NCBI RefSeq assembly: GCF_900119735.1
Contig: NZ_FPJW01000001.1
Location: 1-64,000 of the forward strand
Direction: 5' to 3'
Length of the DNA stretch: 64,000 bases
Origin: Marinospirillum alkaliphilum DSM 21637
GTDB taxonomy: Bacteria; Pseudomonadota; Gammaproteobacteria; Pseudomonadales; Halomonadaceae
Shown here: positions 1 through 7,989 of the stretch, in pieces
How the letters are laid out: every line of letters starts with the position of its first letter
How positions within the stretch are numbered: position 1 is the stretch's first letter
Made by a program: the position numbers and the translations under genes
The notes under the pieces: model-generated
The model's database searches: none
What the model saw: the letters and a program-made list of their open reading frames with translations, nothing else
What the model was told of the DNA's origin: nothing

Positions 1-215
1 CGCAACCATCCAGGTAACACAGTGAACGAAACACCGGATACAGTGAGACTGATCCCGCTTTGACACAGCAAGCTTCAAGAAAAAGCAACAAGCAGCATTA
101 ACAAGCAAGCGTAAATTAAAAACTCGGTTCTTGCCCCTTTTAAGGATGTTGGCGTCGCTGTACAACAGCACAGGCATCACAAGTATCAAAAAACACGCCA
201 ACCTCCAACAGTTAC
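1..215 (+). other. 23S-5S rRNA spacer
   Basis: This stretch precedes the 5S rRNA and contains neither the conserved 23S 3' end nor a tRNA that I can recognise, so I read it as the 23S-5S spacer. It holds an inverted pair, GTTGGCGT at 148-155 and ACGCCAAC at 195-202. Such a pair could form a processing stem next to the 5S. No protein-coding gene is supported here. Confidence 0.6.
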
Positions 216-332
216 GCCTGACGACCATAGCGTCCGGGAACCACCTGATCCCATGCCGAACTCAGAAGTGAAACCGATCAGCGCCGATGATAGTGTGGGG
301 CCTCCCCATGTGAAAGTAGGTCATCGTCAGGC
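216..332 (+). rRNA. rrf: 5S ribosomal RNA
   Basis: The segment begins GCCTGACGACCATAG and ends GGTCATCGTCAGGC, so its ends pair as helix I. Internally it carries the conserved gammaproteobacterial CCGAACTCAGAAGTGAAAC block (loop B/helix III). The length of about 117 nt fits the family. A strong terminator follows directly, so this is the last gene of an rRNA operon whose 16S and 23S lie to the left, outside the window. Confidence 0.97.
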
Positions 333-342
333 ACCTATTCAA

Positions 343-377
343 AAACCCCTTGAGCGAAAGCTTAAGGGGTTTTTTTA
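343..377 (+). terminator. Rho-independent terminator of the rRNA operon
   Basis: The arms CCCCTTgAGC and GCTtAAGGGG flank a GAAA tetraloop and are followed by a run of seven T. It lies 10 bp after the 5S rRNA. Confidence 0.93.
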
Positions 378-592
378 TTTTGGTTTTCATCTGATGAATA
401 ATTTTTCTTTGTTGTTTGGTGCGTTAGTGAACCGACGCAATAAATCCTTCATTGTATTTTAACACCTCAACCTGAATTCCAGTTCTACTGATAATTCAGT
501 TTTTTTCGCGATAATCATGTCGTGAAGAAATGCTGTGTTGAGGCGGTAAAACAGACATCTTGTCTGGTTACATCCCAATGAAGGATATTCAA

Positions 593-1153
593 ATGAAAAA
601 GCTACATTCTTTTGTATTTTATGCGCTAGTTGCACCAGCCATTACCTTGGGCGCAGGTACAGTACTGGCTCAACAATCCACCGATCGCAGTACAGATCGA
701 CAGCAGCAGAACACACAGCCAGGACAGAGCGGCAACCAATCCAATCTGAAGTCCCTGCAAGGTGACCAAGGCAACAGGCAGCAAACCGGCCAATCTGGCT
801 CCACGACAGGAACAGATGCTAATACCCTGCGTAACCAATCCAGCATGCAAAATCGTGGTCATATCAGATCAGTTCCTGCCAATGGCAACCAGGCCAGTGA
901 TCTAATTGGTGCCAAGGTTCGTACTGCTGCAAATGAAGATATCGGTTCAGTCAGTGAACTGATTATTGACCAGAATGGCCAGGTTGTAGCCATTGTAGTC
1001 GGTACTGGTGGTTTTCTGGGCATGGGTAAGAGTGACGTAGCAATCGGCTGGGATCACGTAACCATTTCTGGTGCTGCTGACAAGCGAGAACTACGTGTTG
1101 ATGTGACCGGTGCCGATCTGCGCAATGCACCCAAGTATGAAAACAAGAAATAA
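593..1153 (+). CDS. PRC-barrel domain protein, exported
   Basis: Predicted 186-aa exported protein of unknown role. The N-terminus has a signal peptide (MKK, then a hydrophobic stretch ending near VLAQQ). A Gln/Ser/Thr/Asn-rich low-complexity linker covers about residues 25-100. The C-terminal ~80 residues form a PRC-barrel-like domain (LIGAKVRTAANEDIGSV, then IIDQNGQVVAIVVGTGGFLGMG). PRC-barrel proteins of this exported type are common in proteobacteria and often envelope- or stress-related. I chose the ATG at 593 because AAGGA lies at 581-585 with good spacing and it gives a clean signal peptide; an upstream ATG at 578 lacks both. A hairpin terminator follows, so it is monocistronic. Confidence 0.8.
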   Translation: MKKLHSFVFYALVAPAITLGAGTVLAQQSTDRSTDRQQQNTQPGQSGNQSNLKSLQGDQGNRQQTGQSGSTTGTDANTLRNQSSMQNRGHIRSVPANGNQASDLIGAKVRTAANEDIGSVSELIIDQNGQVVAIVVGTGGFLGMGKSDVAIGWDHVTISGAADKRELRVDVTGADLRNAPKYENKK

Positions 1154-1188
1154 ACTCCTATACTCAAAGTTTAGTTGAAGTAAAGTTC

Positions 1189-1217
1189 GGCAGTGAGGAA
1201 ACTCCCTGCCATTTTTG
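1189..1217 (+). terminator. Rho-independent terminator
   Basis: GGCAG-t-GAG, loop GAAA, then CTC-c-CTGCC, followed by ATTTTTG. It lies 36 bp after the PRC-barrel gene. Confidence 0.8.
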
Positions 1218-1374
1218 TATGGCTGACCCACTACATACAACGAATAGTTTTGTCACAAGTTTTCCTGAAAGGAAAATCCATCTGGGTTATATACCGCACT
1301 GAACTGATTTGGGCTTTTACCTAATCTGGTAAGCTGGTTTTGCTAGATCTGCTGAATAATCGAGGTTTCAGGTT

Positions 1375-1794
1375 ATGAAGGATAATGTGCACCCATCACT
1401 GGTTAAACCCCATAGCAGTGACGGTATCATAGGTTTGATACACCTCATCAGGAGCATGTTGGCTGACCTGTTAAAACTTATTGCTGTTGAAGCAAAGTTG
1501 TTTGGCTACACAGCTCTGACAATGGTGGCCCTTAGCCTGTCGATTGCGCTGTTGATGGTGGGTGGGTGGCTGTTTGCTGGGGTGGCGCTGGTGATGGTGC
1601 TGGCTAACCTGTCGGTTTTTAGCCTGACGGGTGCTTTGTTAGCCGTGGCACTATTACATCTTGTGCTTGCAGCGCTGGTTTTCTGGCGGTTAGTGTTTAT
1701 TACGCGGGACCTTACTTTTCGCGAGAGCAGAGCAAGCATGGATAACTTGCTGACCCATGCTCGAACACTTGTTGACCGGTCACTGGAGGAGTAA
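1375..1794 (+). CDS. YqjE-like phage-holin-family membrane protein
   Basis: 139-aa protein with two adjacent hydrophobic segments (about residues 45-72 and 78-105) and an N-terminal amphipathic region (LIRSMLADLLKLIAVEAKLFGY). This is the pattern of the YqjE / Phage_holin_3_6 family. Members usually sit beside DUF883 (YqjD/ElaB) genes, which tether ribosomes or act at the inner membrane in E. coli. The opposing DUF883 gene pair at 1780-2300 supports the assignment, although here the genes converge instead of forming one operon. Its 3' end overlaps the convergent 77-aa gene by 15 bp. The precise function is unknown. Confidence 0.7.
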   Translation: MKDNVHPSLVKPHSSDGIIGLIHLIRSMLADLLKLIAVEAKLFGYTALTMVALSLSIALLMVGGWLFAGVALVMVLANLSVFSLTGALLAVALLHLVLAALVFWRLVFITRDLTFRESRASMDNLLTHARTLVDRSLEE

Positions 1795-2013
1795 GCGTGC
1801 CATTAATCCGTAGACACGCTTGATACCGGGTACACGCAGCTGTTCCGCAACCATACCACAAACAAAGACCAAGAGCAGTGTGGCAGGGCAACGAGCAAGA
1901 GTACGTAGTTGTTGGAGCAGGCTATTGATACTCTGGTGTACAAGAATGGTACGATGCTCCATTTGGCCACGCAGTTGCGCGGCCTCCTGTTTTAACTGGC
2001 TACAACGTGACAC
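1780..2013 (-). CDS. Small membrane protein coupled to the DUF883 gene
   Basis: 77-aa product with a charged helical N-terminal half (QLKQEAAQLRGQMEHRTILVHQSINSLLQQL), then one hydrophobic segment (CPATLLLVFVCGMVAEQL) and a basic tail. The proposed start is a GTG whose first base is the last base of the upstream gene's TAG stop (TAGTG), a typical translational-coupling arrangement. An ATG further upstream would run through most of the DUF883 gene's end and is less likely. Size, order and topology resemble the third small gene (YqjK-like) of yqjDEK clusters, but similarity is not certain. Confidence 0.55.
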   Translation of the reverse strand: MSRCSQLKQEAAQLRGQMEHRTILVHQSINSLLQQLRTLARCPATLLLVFVCGMVAEQLRVPGIKRVYGLMARLLLQ

Positions 2014-2300
2014 TAGGATCGATGCTTCAAGGCTGAAAGCAAGGATCCTGCTGCAAAAGCAAGACCCAAGCAAATCAAGGGATTATCTTGCACATAAGCA
2101 CTTACAGACTCCAGGGTTTTGTCACTGTATTTTTTGGTTTTGTGTCCGGCATCCTTCACATATTCCTCTGCATCTGCTGCATTATGGCGAATTCGCTCTT
2201 CCACCTTTCCTGCACTTCTGGCAATCTGGTCAACCGACTGGTGGGCACTTTCCGACAGCTGATCAGTGGTGGTGTGTTCGCTATTGCTTGGTTTGCTCAT
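2013..2300 (-). CDS. DUF883 (YqjD/ElaB-like) membrane-anchored protein
   Basis: 95-aa protein. Residues 1-70 are highly charged and helical (TDQLSESAHQSVDQIARSAGKVEERIR). The C-terminus is one membrane anchor with the family glycine pattern (PLICLGLAFAAGSLLSAL) followed by KHRS. E. coli YqjD and ElaB, of the same build, are inner-membrane proteins that bind ribosomes in stationary phase. The ATG at 2300 is preceded by GGAGA with a 5-nt gap, so it is preferred over an in-frame upstream start. Its stop overlaps the start of the 77-aa gene. A near-perfect palindrome sits 30 bp upstream. Confidence 0.75.
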   Translation of the reverse strand: MSKPSNSEHTTTDQLSESAHQSVDQIARSAGKVEERIRHNAADAEEYVKDAGHKTKKYSDKTLESVSAYVQDNPLICLGLAFAAGSLLSALKHRS

Positions 2301-2329
2301 GGATTTCTCCGTTGCTGTGGTGGGTAGAG

Positions 2330-2351
2330 GTGGATACCGATCGATATCCAC
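2330..2351. promoter_or_regulatory. 22-bp near-perfect palindrome, candidate operator
   Basis: The arms GTGGATA and TATCCAC enclose CCGATCGA, and the whole 22 bp is self-complementary apart from one base pair. It lies about 30-50 bp upstream of the DUF883 start codon, in promoter range. The binding protein is unknown. Confidence 0.4.
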
Positions 2352-2431
2352 GATTAGGCAATGGATAGTCTCTTGCAAATCCCACTACCCGTCTGCGCGG
2401 CAACGAACAGAGGCATTAAAGAGCTGCAGTT

Positions 2432-2716
2432 TTAATCATCTTCACTGGCATCTGCAGTTTTGCGTCGTGGCACCAGTTTGGGGTCAGCAATGATTGGGCG
2501 GTAAATCTCAATCCGATCAAACTCTTGCAGCTGTTGCTCCAGTTTAACGAGCTTGCCGAAGATGCCAACTTTCTGTGTCTCGAGATTAATTTCAGGGTAG
2601 CGAGCAAGAATGCCGGAGGCCTGGATGGCCTGCTCAACATTGGCCCCTTCTTCCACCTGCAGGTCACTCCAGCTTTGTTCACCACTATTGCTGCTGTAGG
2701 CAATGCTGATCTGCAT
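2432..2716 (-). CDS. rnfH: RnfH family ubiquitin-like protein
   Basis: 94-aa protein with the beta-grasp pattern of RnfH (UPF0125): VEQAIQASGILARYPEINL, VGIFGKLVKLEQQLQEFDRIEIYRPIIADPK and a basic/acidic tail. RnfH ends the rnf operon in Azotobacter and Pseudomonas stutzeri and also occurs beside ratA in enterics; its biochemical role is unsettled. Start and stop overlap here as TAATG with rnfE, so it is translationally coupled to it. It is the last gene of the seven-gene rnf operon. Confidence 0.92.
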   Translation of the reverse strand: MQISIAYSSNSGEQSWSDLQVEEGANVEQAIQASGILARYPEINLETQKVGIFGKLVKLEQQLQEFDRIEIYRPIIADPKLVPRRKTADASEDD

Positions 2717-3387
2717 TATGCACTCCTCAGTTGTTCTGCTCGTTGTTGGCGTTGTTCAACGCGCTGATCAATCCAGCGTTTCAGTACCAGCAGGAAACCG
2801 ACAGCAATAAAACCACCGGGTGGCAGGATCATGATCAGGAAACCTTTGTAATCGGGGATCAGGGTGATTTCCAGAAAACCAAAGGCTGGCCCTAGCAGTA
2901 GATCAGCATTTGCAAACAGGGTGCCACTGCCAATGATTTCACGGAAACCACCAATCGCAACCAGTGCCCAGGTCAGGCCGATTCCCATCAATATTGAATC
3001 CACAAATGAGTCCCAGGCAGTGTTTTTGGAAGCAAAGGCTTCTGCTCTGCCAAGAATGGCGCAGTTGACCACTATCAGGGCAATGAATAACCCCAGTACC
3101 TTGTAAAGCTCGTAGGCAAAGGCATTGATCAGCATGTCAGTCAGTGTCACCAGGGTGGCAATGATAACAATGTATACCGGGATGCGAATGGCCTGACTGA
3201 TGGTATGACGAATCATCGAGATGATCAGGTTGGCACCCACCAACACAAACAAGGTGGCCAGTCCCATGCCCAGGCCATTGGTAGCGGTGCCGGTGACGGC
3301 CATGACTGGGCACAGCGCCAGCATCTGGGCGAACACCATGTTATTGCTCCACAGGCCATCTTTGGCAAGGCGGCGATAATCAGTCAT
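2716..3387 (-). CDS. rnfE: Rnf electron transport complex subunit E
   Basis: 223-aa integral membrane protein of the Rnf/Nqr E family. Several hydrophobic helices carry the conserved segments NNMVFAQMLALCPVMAVTGTATNGLGMGLA near the N-terminus and LIVVNCAILGRAEAFA mid-protein. RnfA and RnfE are related, inverted-topology subunits that hold an iron-sulfur centre between them at the membrane. The ATG at 3387 was chosen because it starts the conserved core (MTDYRRLAKDGLW). It overlaps the end of rnfG by 8 bp. In diazotrophs the complex drives ferredoxin or flavodoxin reduction for nitrogenase at the cost of ion motive force. Confidence 0.95.
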   Translation of the reverse strand: MTDYRRLAKDGLWSNNMVFAQMLALCPVMAVTGTATNGLGMGLATLFVLVGANLIISMIRHTISQAIRIPVYIVIIATLVTLTDMLINAFAYELYKVLGLFIALIVVNCAILGRAEAFASKNTAWDSFVDSILMGIGLTWALVAIGGFREIIGSGTLFANADLLLGPAFGFLEITLIPDYKGFLIMILPPGGFIAVGFLLVLKRWIDQRVEQRQQRAEQLRSA

Positions 3388-4030
3388 GACTGACTCCTTC
3401 TGTAGTTGCCTGATAAGTGCGCAAGGGGTAAAGCAGCTGGTCCTGGCTGGTTTCAAAAAACTCCAGACCACGCTTGATGGCAGCAACGATCACTCGAGGA
3501 GTGATGGTGGCCCCGGTGAACTGATCAAAATGGCCACCGTCTTTTTTAACACCCCAGTCAGCAGGCAGTGGATTGTTCAGTGATTTACCACTGAAATAGG
3601 TGATCCAGGGGTCACGGGCTTCTTCAATTTTGTCACCCAACCCCGGTGTTTCCTGGTGTACCAGAACCCGGACACCGGAAATTTCACCGTTAGCCTTCAC
3701 TGCCATCAGCATTTCAATACGACCGGCATAACCCTGAGCAGTCAGTGGAAAAATGACCGCGGTCACAGTGCCTTCGAGGGTGGCCTGATAATAGGTGAGC
3801 TCACCCCAGGGTGCGGTGATCATGCCCTGACTGCTCAACAGATCGTTGTCATGCAGGCTTGCGGGTAATACACGGGAGAAACTCTGGCGCATGTCATTTT
3901 CCAGTGCCAGGCGTATGGGTTCGCGTGTCAGTTGATAAGCCATGGCCAGTGCTGTACAGGTGACCAGTACCACCAGCCCCAGCAATGCCGCTTGATAATC
4001 CAGCCGATCACGAATGCCAGACAGGGTCAT
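3380..4030 (-). CDS. rnfG: Rnf electron transport complex subunit G
   Basis: 216-aa subunit with one N-terminal transmembrane helix (LLGLVVLVTCTALAMAYQ, residues ~17-34) and a periplasmic FMN-binding domain. The motif FTGATIT near residue 172 supplies the threonine to which FMN is covalently attached in this family. PGLGDKIE, also typical, lies before it. Start and stop overlap those of rnfD (ATGA) and rnfE, so translation of the operon is tightly coupled. It transfers electrons between RnfD and RnfC/B. Confidence 0.95.
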   Translation of the reverse strand: MTLSGIRDRLDYQAALLGLVVLVTCTALAMAYQLTREPIRLALENDMRQSFSRVLPASLHDNDLLSSQGMITAPWGELTYYQATLEGTVTAVIFPLTAQGYAGRIEMLMAVKANGEISGVRVLVHQETPGLGDKIEEARDPWITYFSGKSLNNPLPADWGVKKDGGHFDQFTGATITPRVIVAAIKRGLEFFETSQDQLLYPLRTYQATTEGVSHD

Positions 4031-5112
4031 GATGCATCTCCTGAAGTTTTGCCGGTGGCTGGTAAGGGAGCACCGCTACTGGTACGACCATAAATGCGCG
4101 GTTTGAAGTAGCGATCGAGTACGGGAGTGGCACTGTTCATCAGCATCACAGCAAAGGCGATACCTTCGGGGTAGCTGCCCCAGGTGCGGACCAACCAGGC
4201 CAGGAGACCACAACCCAGGCCGAATACCAGGCGCCCGGTGGCGGTGGTTGGTCCTGTGACCGGATCAGTGACAATAAACCAGGCTGCCAACATGGCTCCG
4301 CCAGTGAACAGGTGAAAAGCGAGTCCGGGATAACTTTCCGGTTGCCAGAGATTCATCAACAGGGCAGGTACACCCAGTCCAAGCAGTAATCCGACTGGCG
4401 CCTGCCAGGTGATTACCCCTCGGAACAGCAGAAACAGTCCGCCAAGCAGTAACAGCAGTGCGGTGCTTTCACCTGTGCTGCCAGCATGCTGACCAAGCAG
4501 GGTTGCAGCCATGTTGTATTGTTGTGCTTGCAGAATATCGGGCAATGCGGCACCAAGGCTCTGCTGGTTTTTGACTTCGTCCAGCAGGGTTGCACCGGTA
4601 TAAGCATCCAGCAGTGAAAGACTGCCAAAAGTCTGTCCCAGCCCAGCCACAAAATCTGGCCGATCAAGTTGCACCGCTTCTGGTGCAATCCACTGGGTCA
4701 TTTCAACCGGGAAGGCAATCAACAACATCACGCGTGCTGCCATGGCCGGATTGAACACATTCTGCCCCAGCCCGCCAAAAATCTGCTTGATCATGGCCAC
4801 CGCCAGAAAGGTTCCCACCACAGCCAGCCACCAGGGGGCCCAGGGTGGCAAGCAGAGAGCCAGCAACCAGCCGGTGACCAGTGCTGAACCATCCAGCAGG
4901 TGTCGCGGTACGTTCTTGCTGAAAAACTTCAGAAACAGGGCTTCCCAGCCGAGTGCGCTGAGCAGGCAGATCAACCACAGATTAAAAGCCGGCCAGCCGT
5001 AAAGCCAGAAGCCATAAAGGGTTGCTGGTGTCAGCGCCAGCAACACCTGCAGCATCATCAATGGCATGCGTTGATTGCTGTGTGCGTGCGGCCCATGAAT
5101 GGGTTGGCTCAT
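4027..5112 (-). CDS. rnfD: Rnf electron transport complex subunit D
   Basis: 361-aa polytopic membrane protein of the NqrB/RnfD family with about nine to ten hydrophobic helices. The DAYTGATLL motif near residue 192 is the place where FMN is covalently bound through threonine in homologues. QNVFNPAMAARVMLLIAFP and FHLFTGGAMLAAWFIVTDPVTGPTT are conserved segments; I cite only their beginning and end as diagnostic. It overlaps rnfC by 4 bp and rnfG by 4 bp. The length agrees with other RnfD proteins. Confidence 0.95.
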   Translation of the reverse strand: MSQPIHGPHAHSNQRMPLMMLQVLLALTPATLYGFWLYGWPAFNLWLICLLSALGWEALFLKFFSKNVPRHLLDGSALVTGWLLALCLPPWAPWWLAVVGTFLAVAMIKQIFGGLGQNVFNPAMAARVMLLIAFPVEMTQWIAPEAVQLDRPDFVAGLGQTFGSLSLLDAYTGATLLDEVKNQQSLGAALPDILQAQQYNMAATLLGQHAGSTGESTALLLLLGGLFLLFRGVITWQAPVGLLLGLGVPALLMNLWQPESYPGLAFHLFTGGAMLAAWFIVTDPVTGPTTATGRLVFGLGCGLLAWLVRTWGSYPEGIAFAVMLMNSATPVLDRYFKPRIYGRTSSGAPLPATGKTSGDAS

Positions 5113-6578
5113 GATGCTTGCTCCTCTGCTGCCTGGGCCGCAGCTTTTCTGGCTGCTTCGGCGCGACGTGCGGCCATCAGTGCTTCCCGCTCACGTGCCT
5201 GACGTTCCAGGCGCTCTTCACGTCTTTGAGCCAGAACACGGGTGTTCTCCATTTTCTGGCGGGCACGCGTCTGGGCGGCCAGTTCACCCTTGGCATAGTT
5301 GAACAGGTGTACCAGAGGAATGCTGGAGGGACAGATGTAACTGCAGGCACCACAACCAACACAATCGTGCAGTCCCAGTGACGCAGCTGCTTTGACATTG
5401 CCGGAACGGATGGCTGCAGCCATTTCAAGTGGCTGCAAGCCCATTGGGCAGGAGCGTACACAGGTTGCACAGCGCACGCAGGGTTCAGGTTGTTTCTGCT
5501 GAATTTCTTCGCTGGTGAGCGCCAGGATGCCACTGGTGCCCTTGATGATGGGCACATGCAGGTTAGGTAGCTGAATACCCATCATTGGGCCACCCATGAT
5601 CAGGCGGGCCGGGGTGACATCAAAACCACTGGCGTGATTCATCAGCTCACTGGCCAGGGTACCCAGTGGTACCTCCCAGTTACCGGGGTGAGTTACAGCG
5701 CCACCACTGAGCGTGACCACTCTGGAAATCAATGGACGACCTTCAACGATGGCTTGATACACAGCACGAGCGGTGGCCACGTTATGCACCAACAAACCTG
5801 AGTCAGCTGCCCGACTCATGGCAGGCAGCTCCTTCCCGGTCAGCTGTTGCACCAGTTGTTTTTCTGAACCCATCGGGTAACGGCTAGGGACCGCTCTGAC
5901 TTCTATGCCAGTACCTGCGGCAGCCGTCTGCATGATCTGCAGGGCTTCTGGTTTGTTATCTTCAATACCAATGAATACCTGGCGAGCCTGTACGGCATGT
6001 TGCATCAGCAGAGCACCCTGAATGACATCTGTTGCCGATTCACGCATCAGGCGATCATCACAAGTCAGGTAGGGCTCACACTCGCCACCATTTAGAATCA
6101 GGGTATCAACACCTGTTTTCAGGCTTAGTCCCAGTTTTACCGCTGCTGGGAAGGTGGCTCCACCCAGTCCAACAATCCCGGCAGCACCAACCCGCACACA
6201 AACTTCTTCTGGAGCCAGTTTATAAGGATCAGCGACCACCAGTGTATCTTGCCACTGGTCACGACCATCACACTCCAGCGTTACGACCAGCACCGGCAAT
6301 CCGGAGGGGTGTGGCGCAGTGTGTTCGGCAATGGCGGTGATGCGCCCTGAGGTGGGGGCATGTACCGGAGCGGAGATGTGTCCCTGGCTGGCACCGATGA
6401 GCTGGCCTTTTAATACCTGATCACCCACCCGCACCACCGGTGTAGCCGGAGTGCCCAGGTGTTGCTGCATGGAAATATGCAGACGTTGCGGCAATGGAAA
6501 ACGCCGTATCGGCGAAGTGTTGCTGAGTGCCTTGTGGGCGGTTGGATGTACGCCACCGCGCAGGGATTTGCGAAACAT
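5109..6578 (-). CDS. rnfC: Rnf electron transport complex subunit C
   Basis: 489-aa peripheral subunit that carries the NADH/FMN-binding fold (GLGGATFPAAVKL, NGGECEPYLTCDD) and two [4Fe-4S] motifs, CVRCATCVRSCP and CVGCGACSYICP. The start MFRKSLRGGVHP is the usual RnfC N-terminus. The C-terminal tail is a short Ala/Arg/Glu-rich helix of ~55 residues (QTRARQKMENTRV to QAAEEQAS). It lacks the long repeat tail that makes E. coli RsxC about 740 aa, and the length matches Azotobacter-type RnfC. It is the entry point for electrons from NADH. Confidence 0.95.
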   Translation of the reverse strand: MFRKSLRGGVHPTAHKALSNTSPIRRFPLPQRLHISMQQHLGTPATPVVRVGDQVLKGQLIGASQGHISAPVHAPTSGRITAIAEHTAPHPSGLPVLVVTLECDGRDQWQDTLVVADPYKLAPEEVCVRVGAAGIVGLGGATFPAAVKLGLSLKTGVDTLILNGGECEPYLTCDDRLMRESATDVIQGALLMQHAVQARQVFIGIEDNKPEALQIMQTAAAGTGIEVRAVPSRYPMGSEKQLVQQLTGKELPAMSRAADSGLLVHNVATARAVYQAIVEGRPLISRVVTLSGGAVTHPGNWEVPLGTLASELMNHASGFDVTPARLIMGGPMMGIQLPNLHVPIIKGTSGILALTSEEIQQKQPEPCVRCATCVRSCPMGLQPLEMAAAIRSGNVKAAASLGLHDCVGCGACSYICPSSIPLVHLFNYAKGELAAQTRARQKMENTRVLAQRREERLERQAREREALMAARRAEAARKAAAQAAEEQAS

Positions 6579-6592
6579 GGCAAGGCTCCTGA

Positions 6593-7123
6593 TCAGGATA
6601 AAAGGGCCGGTTGACTCCAGGTCCAGGTTTGCAGTGTGGGTTTCACCGGCTCCAGACGGATACATTCAGTTGGGCAAACATCTTCACACTTGCCGCAGGC
6701 GGTACAGGCTTCAGCAAACACCACATGCAAGTGTTTTGCGGCACCCAGAATGGCATCGGTCGGGCATACCTTGTAACAACGGGTGCAGCCAATACAGAGA
6801 GTTTCATCCACCCAGGCCACCTTGGGACCTTCATCACAAACACCGGACAGGTTCAGTGGAATACCCAGTTTTTCAGCGATGGCTTCAGCAACCGCACGGC
6901 CACCCGGAGGGCAGAAGGTGGCTGGTAGTTGACCAGCCGCCGCCGCTTCTGCAGCAGCACCACAACTGGGATTGCCACACTGGCCGCACTGGGTGCCAGG
7001 TAAGAGTTGCTCAATTTCTTCTGCAACATTGCTGCGCTCAACCTTTAATACCCGAGAAGCAACACCCAGCAGAAAACCCAGTGTGGCTCCCAGCAGGGTC
7101 AGGGGTAGGACAGACATCAGCAT
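6593..7123 (-). CDS. rnfB: Rnf electron transport complex subunit B
   Basis: 176-aa iron-sulfur subunit. It has an N-terminal membrane helix (VLPLTLLGATLGFLLGVASRVL), a 4-Cys cluster motif (CGQCGNPSC, then FCPPGG) and two ferredoxin-type [4Fe-4S] motifs (CIGCTRCYKVCP and CTACGKCEDVCP). RnfB is the likely site at which the complex hands electrons to ferredoxin. The ATG at 7123 is preceded by GGAGATG with suitable spacing; another ATG at 7117 is possible. It overlaps rnfA at the 3' end of that gene only if an upstream start is used, so I rejected that longer start. Confidence 0.94.
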   Translation of the reverse strand: MLMSVLPLTLLGATLGFLLGVASRVLKVERSNVAEEIEQLLPGTQCGQCGNPSCGAAAEAAAAGQLPATFCPPGGRAVAEAIAEKLGIPLNLSGVCDEGPKVAWVDETLCIGCTRCYKVCPTDAILGAAKHLHVVFAEACTACGKCEDVCPTECIRLEPVKPTLQTWTWSQPALLS

Positions 7124-7145
7124 TTTGGCATCTCCTTTTTCAGCA

Positions 7146-7721
7146 TCAGGCCAGACCGGCAAAACCCATAAAGGCTACCGACAGCAAACCAGCCACAATA
7201 AAAGCGATGGGTGCGCCTTGATAAAGTGCTGGTACTTGCAGTACCGCCAGGCGCTCCCGTAAGCCAGCAAAAAGTACCAGTACCAGGGTGAACCCCATGG
7301 CCGACCCAAAACCGAACATCAGGCTCTGAATAAAACTGTGGCCATCCTGCACATTCAGCAGGGCAACACCTAACACAGCGCAGTTGGTGGTGATTAAAGG
7401 CAGATAGATCCCCAGGATCTGATAAAGCGGTGGGCTCATTTTACGAATCAGCATTTCAGTGAACTGCACAACAGTGGCAATCACCAGAATGAAGGACAGG
7501 ATACGCAGGTATTCCAGTCCCATGGGTTGCAGCAGCCAGTTCTCCAGCATCCAGCTGGCTGCAGCAGCCAGGGTGAGTACAAAGGTGGTGGCCAGGCCCA
7601 TACCCAATGCACCGTCCATTTTGGTGGACACACCCATCAGCGGGCATAACCCGAGAAACTTGATCAGGATGACGTTGTTGACCAGCGCCGTGGAAACCAG
7701 CAACAGCAGATAATCCGACAT
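7146..7721 (-). CDS. rnfA: Rnf electron transport complex subunit A
   Basis: 191-aa integral membrane protein, first gene of the rnf operon. Six hydrophobic segments are visible, with the family signatures [19 protein letters not shown] near the N-terminus and [14 protein letters not shown] in the middle; the two conserved cysteines lie in these segments. GGAGAAAGGC precedes the ATG. Upstream lies a sigma-54 promoter pointing into the operon and a NifA-type site shared with nifL, which ties Rnf expression to nitrogen fixation. Confidence 0.96.
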   Translation of the reverse strand: MSDYLLLLVSTALVNNVILIKFLGLCPLMGVSTKMDGALGMGLATTFVLTLAAAASWMLENWLLQPMGLEYLRILSFILVIATVVQFTEMLIRKMSPPLYQILGIYLPLITTNCAVLGVALLNVQDGHSFIQSLMFGFGSAMGFTLVLVLFAGLRERLAVLQVPALYQGAPIAFIVAGLLSVAFMGFAGLA

Positions 7722-7759
7722 GCCTTTCTCCGCATTCAGTCGTTTATGTCAGTGCTGGA

Positions 7760-7774
7760 GCAAGGAGTGTGCCA
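7760..7774 (-). promoter_or_regulatory. Sigma-54 (-24/-12) promoter of the rnf operon
   Basis: On the minus strand this reads TGGCAC-ACTCC-TTGC, an exact match to the sigma-54 core TGGCAC-N5-TTGC. It is placed so that transcription would begin about 12 nt downstream, near 7748, leaving a leader of about 27 nt before the rnfA ATG at 7721. Confidence 0.88.
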
Positions 7775-7858
7775 TGGTTTTGGAAGGGCCTGGCACTGCC
7801 ATTTTCTGGTGCATGAGGCGGTGACACCCTGTTTTGGAGCCACGAAACCGCCCATTTT

Positions 7859-7874
7859 TGTCGCAAAGCTGACA
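7859..7874. promoter_or_regulatory. NifA upstream activator site between rnfA and nifL
   Basis: TGT-CGCAAAGCTG-ACA fits the NifA consensus TGT-N10-ACA. It sits inside a longer inverted repeat with 8-bp arms (TTTTTGTC at 7855-7862, GACAAAAA at 7871-7878). Its centre is about 118 bp from the expected rnfA start of transcription and about 102 bp from that of nifL, so it could serve both opposed sigma-54 promoters. Confidence 0.75.
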
Positions 7875-7941
7875 AAAACAGACTTGCATTTTAAAGACCC
7901 GGCTGACGCTGTTTTCTGCAATATGTGGCTTTGTATGACAC

Positions 7942-7957
7942 TGGTACGCCTGTTGCA
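7942..7957 (+). promoter_or_regulatory. Sigma-54 (-24/-12) promoter of nifLA
   Basis: TGGTACG-CCTG-TTGCA matches the consensus TGGCACG-N4-TTGCW except for one T for C. Transcription would start near 7968. This lies downstream of a possible ATG at 7957 and therefore helps to fix the nifL start at 7990. Confidence 0.82.
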
Positions 7958-7989
7958 TGGAAGACGACAAAGCACCCAGGAGCAGACCC

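Noticed and set aside
1820-2368. 182-codon plus-strand open frame
   Set aside because: It runs antisense to the DUF883 and 77-aa genes, is rich in Cys/Trp/Arg and has no motif; the minus-strand genes have better starts.
7797-7813. NtrC binding site upstream of nifL
   Set aside because: TGCCAT-TTTCT-GGTGCA keeps the right half of TGCACC-N5-GGTGCA, but the left half matches at only three bases.
7957-7989. Longer N-terminus for nifL
   Set aside because: The ATG at 7957 overlaps the sigma-54 -12 element, so a transcript from that promoter cannot contain it.
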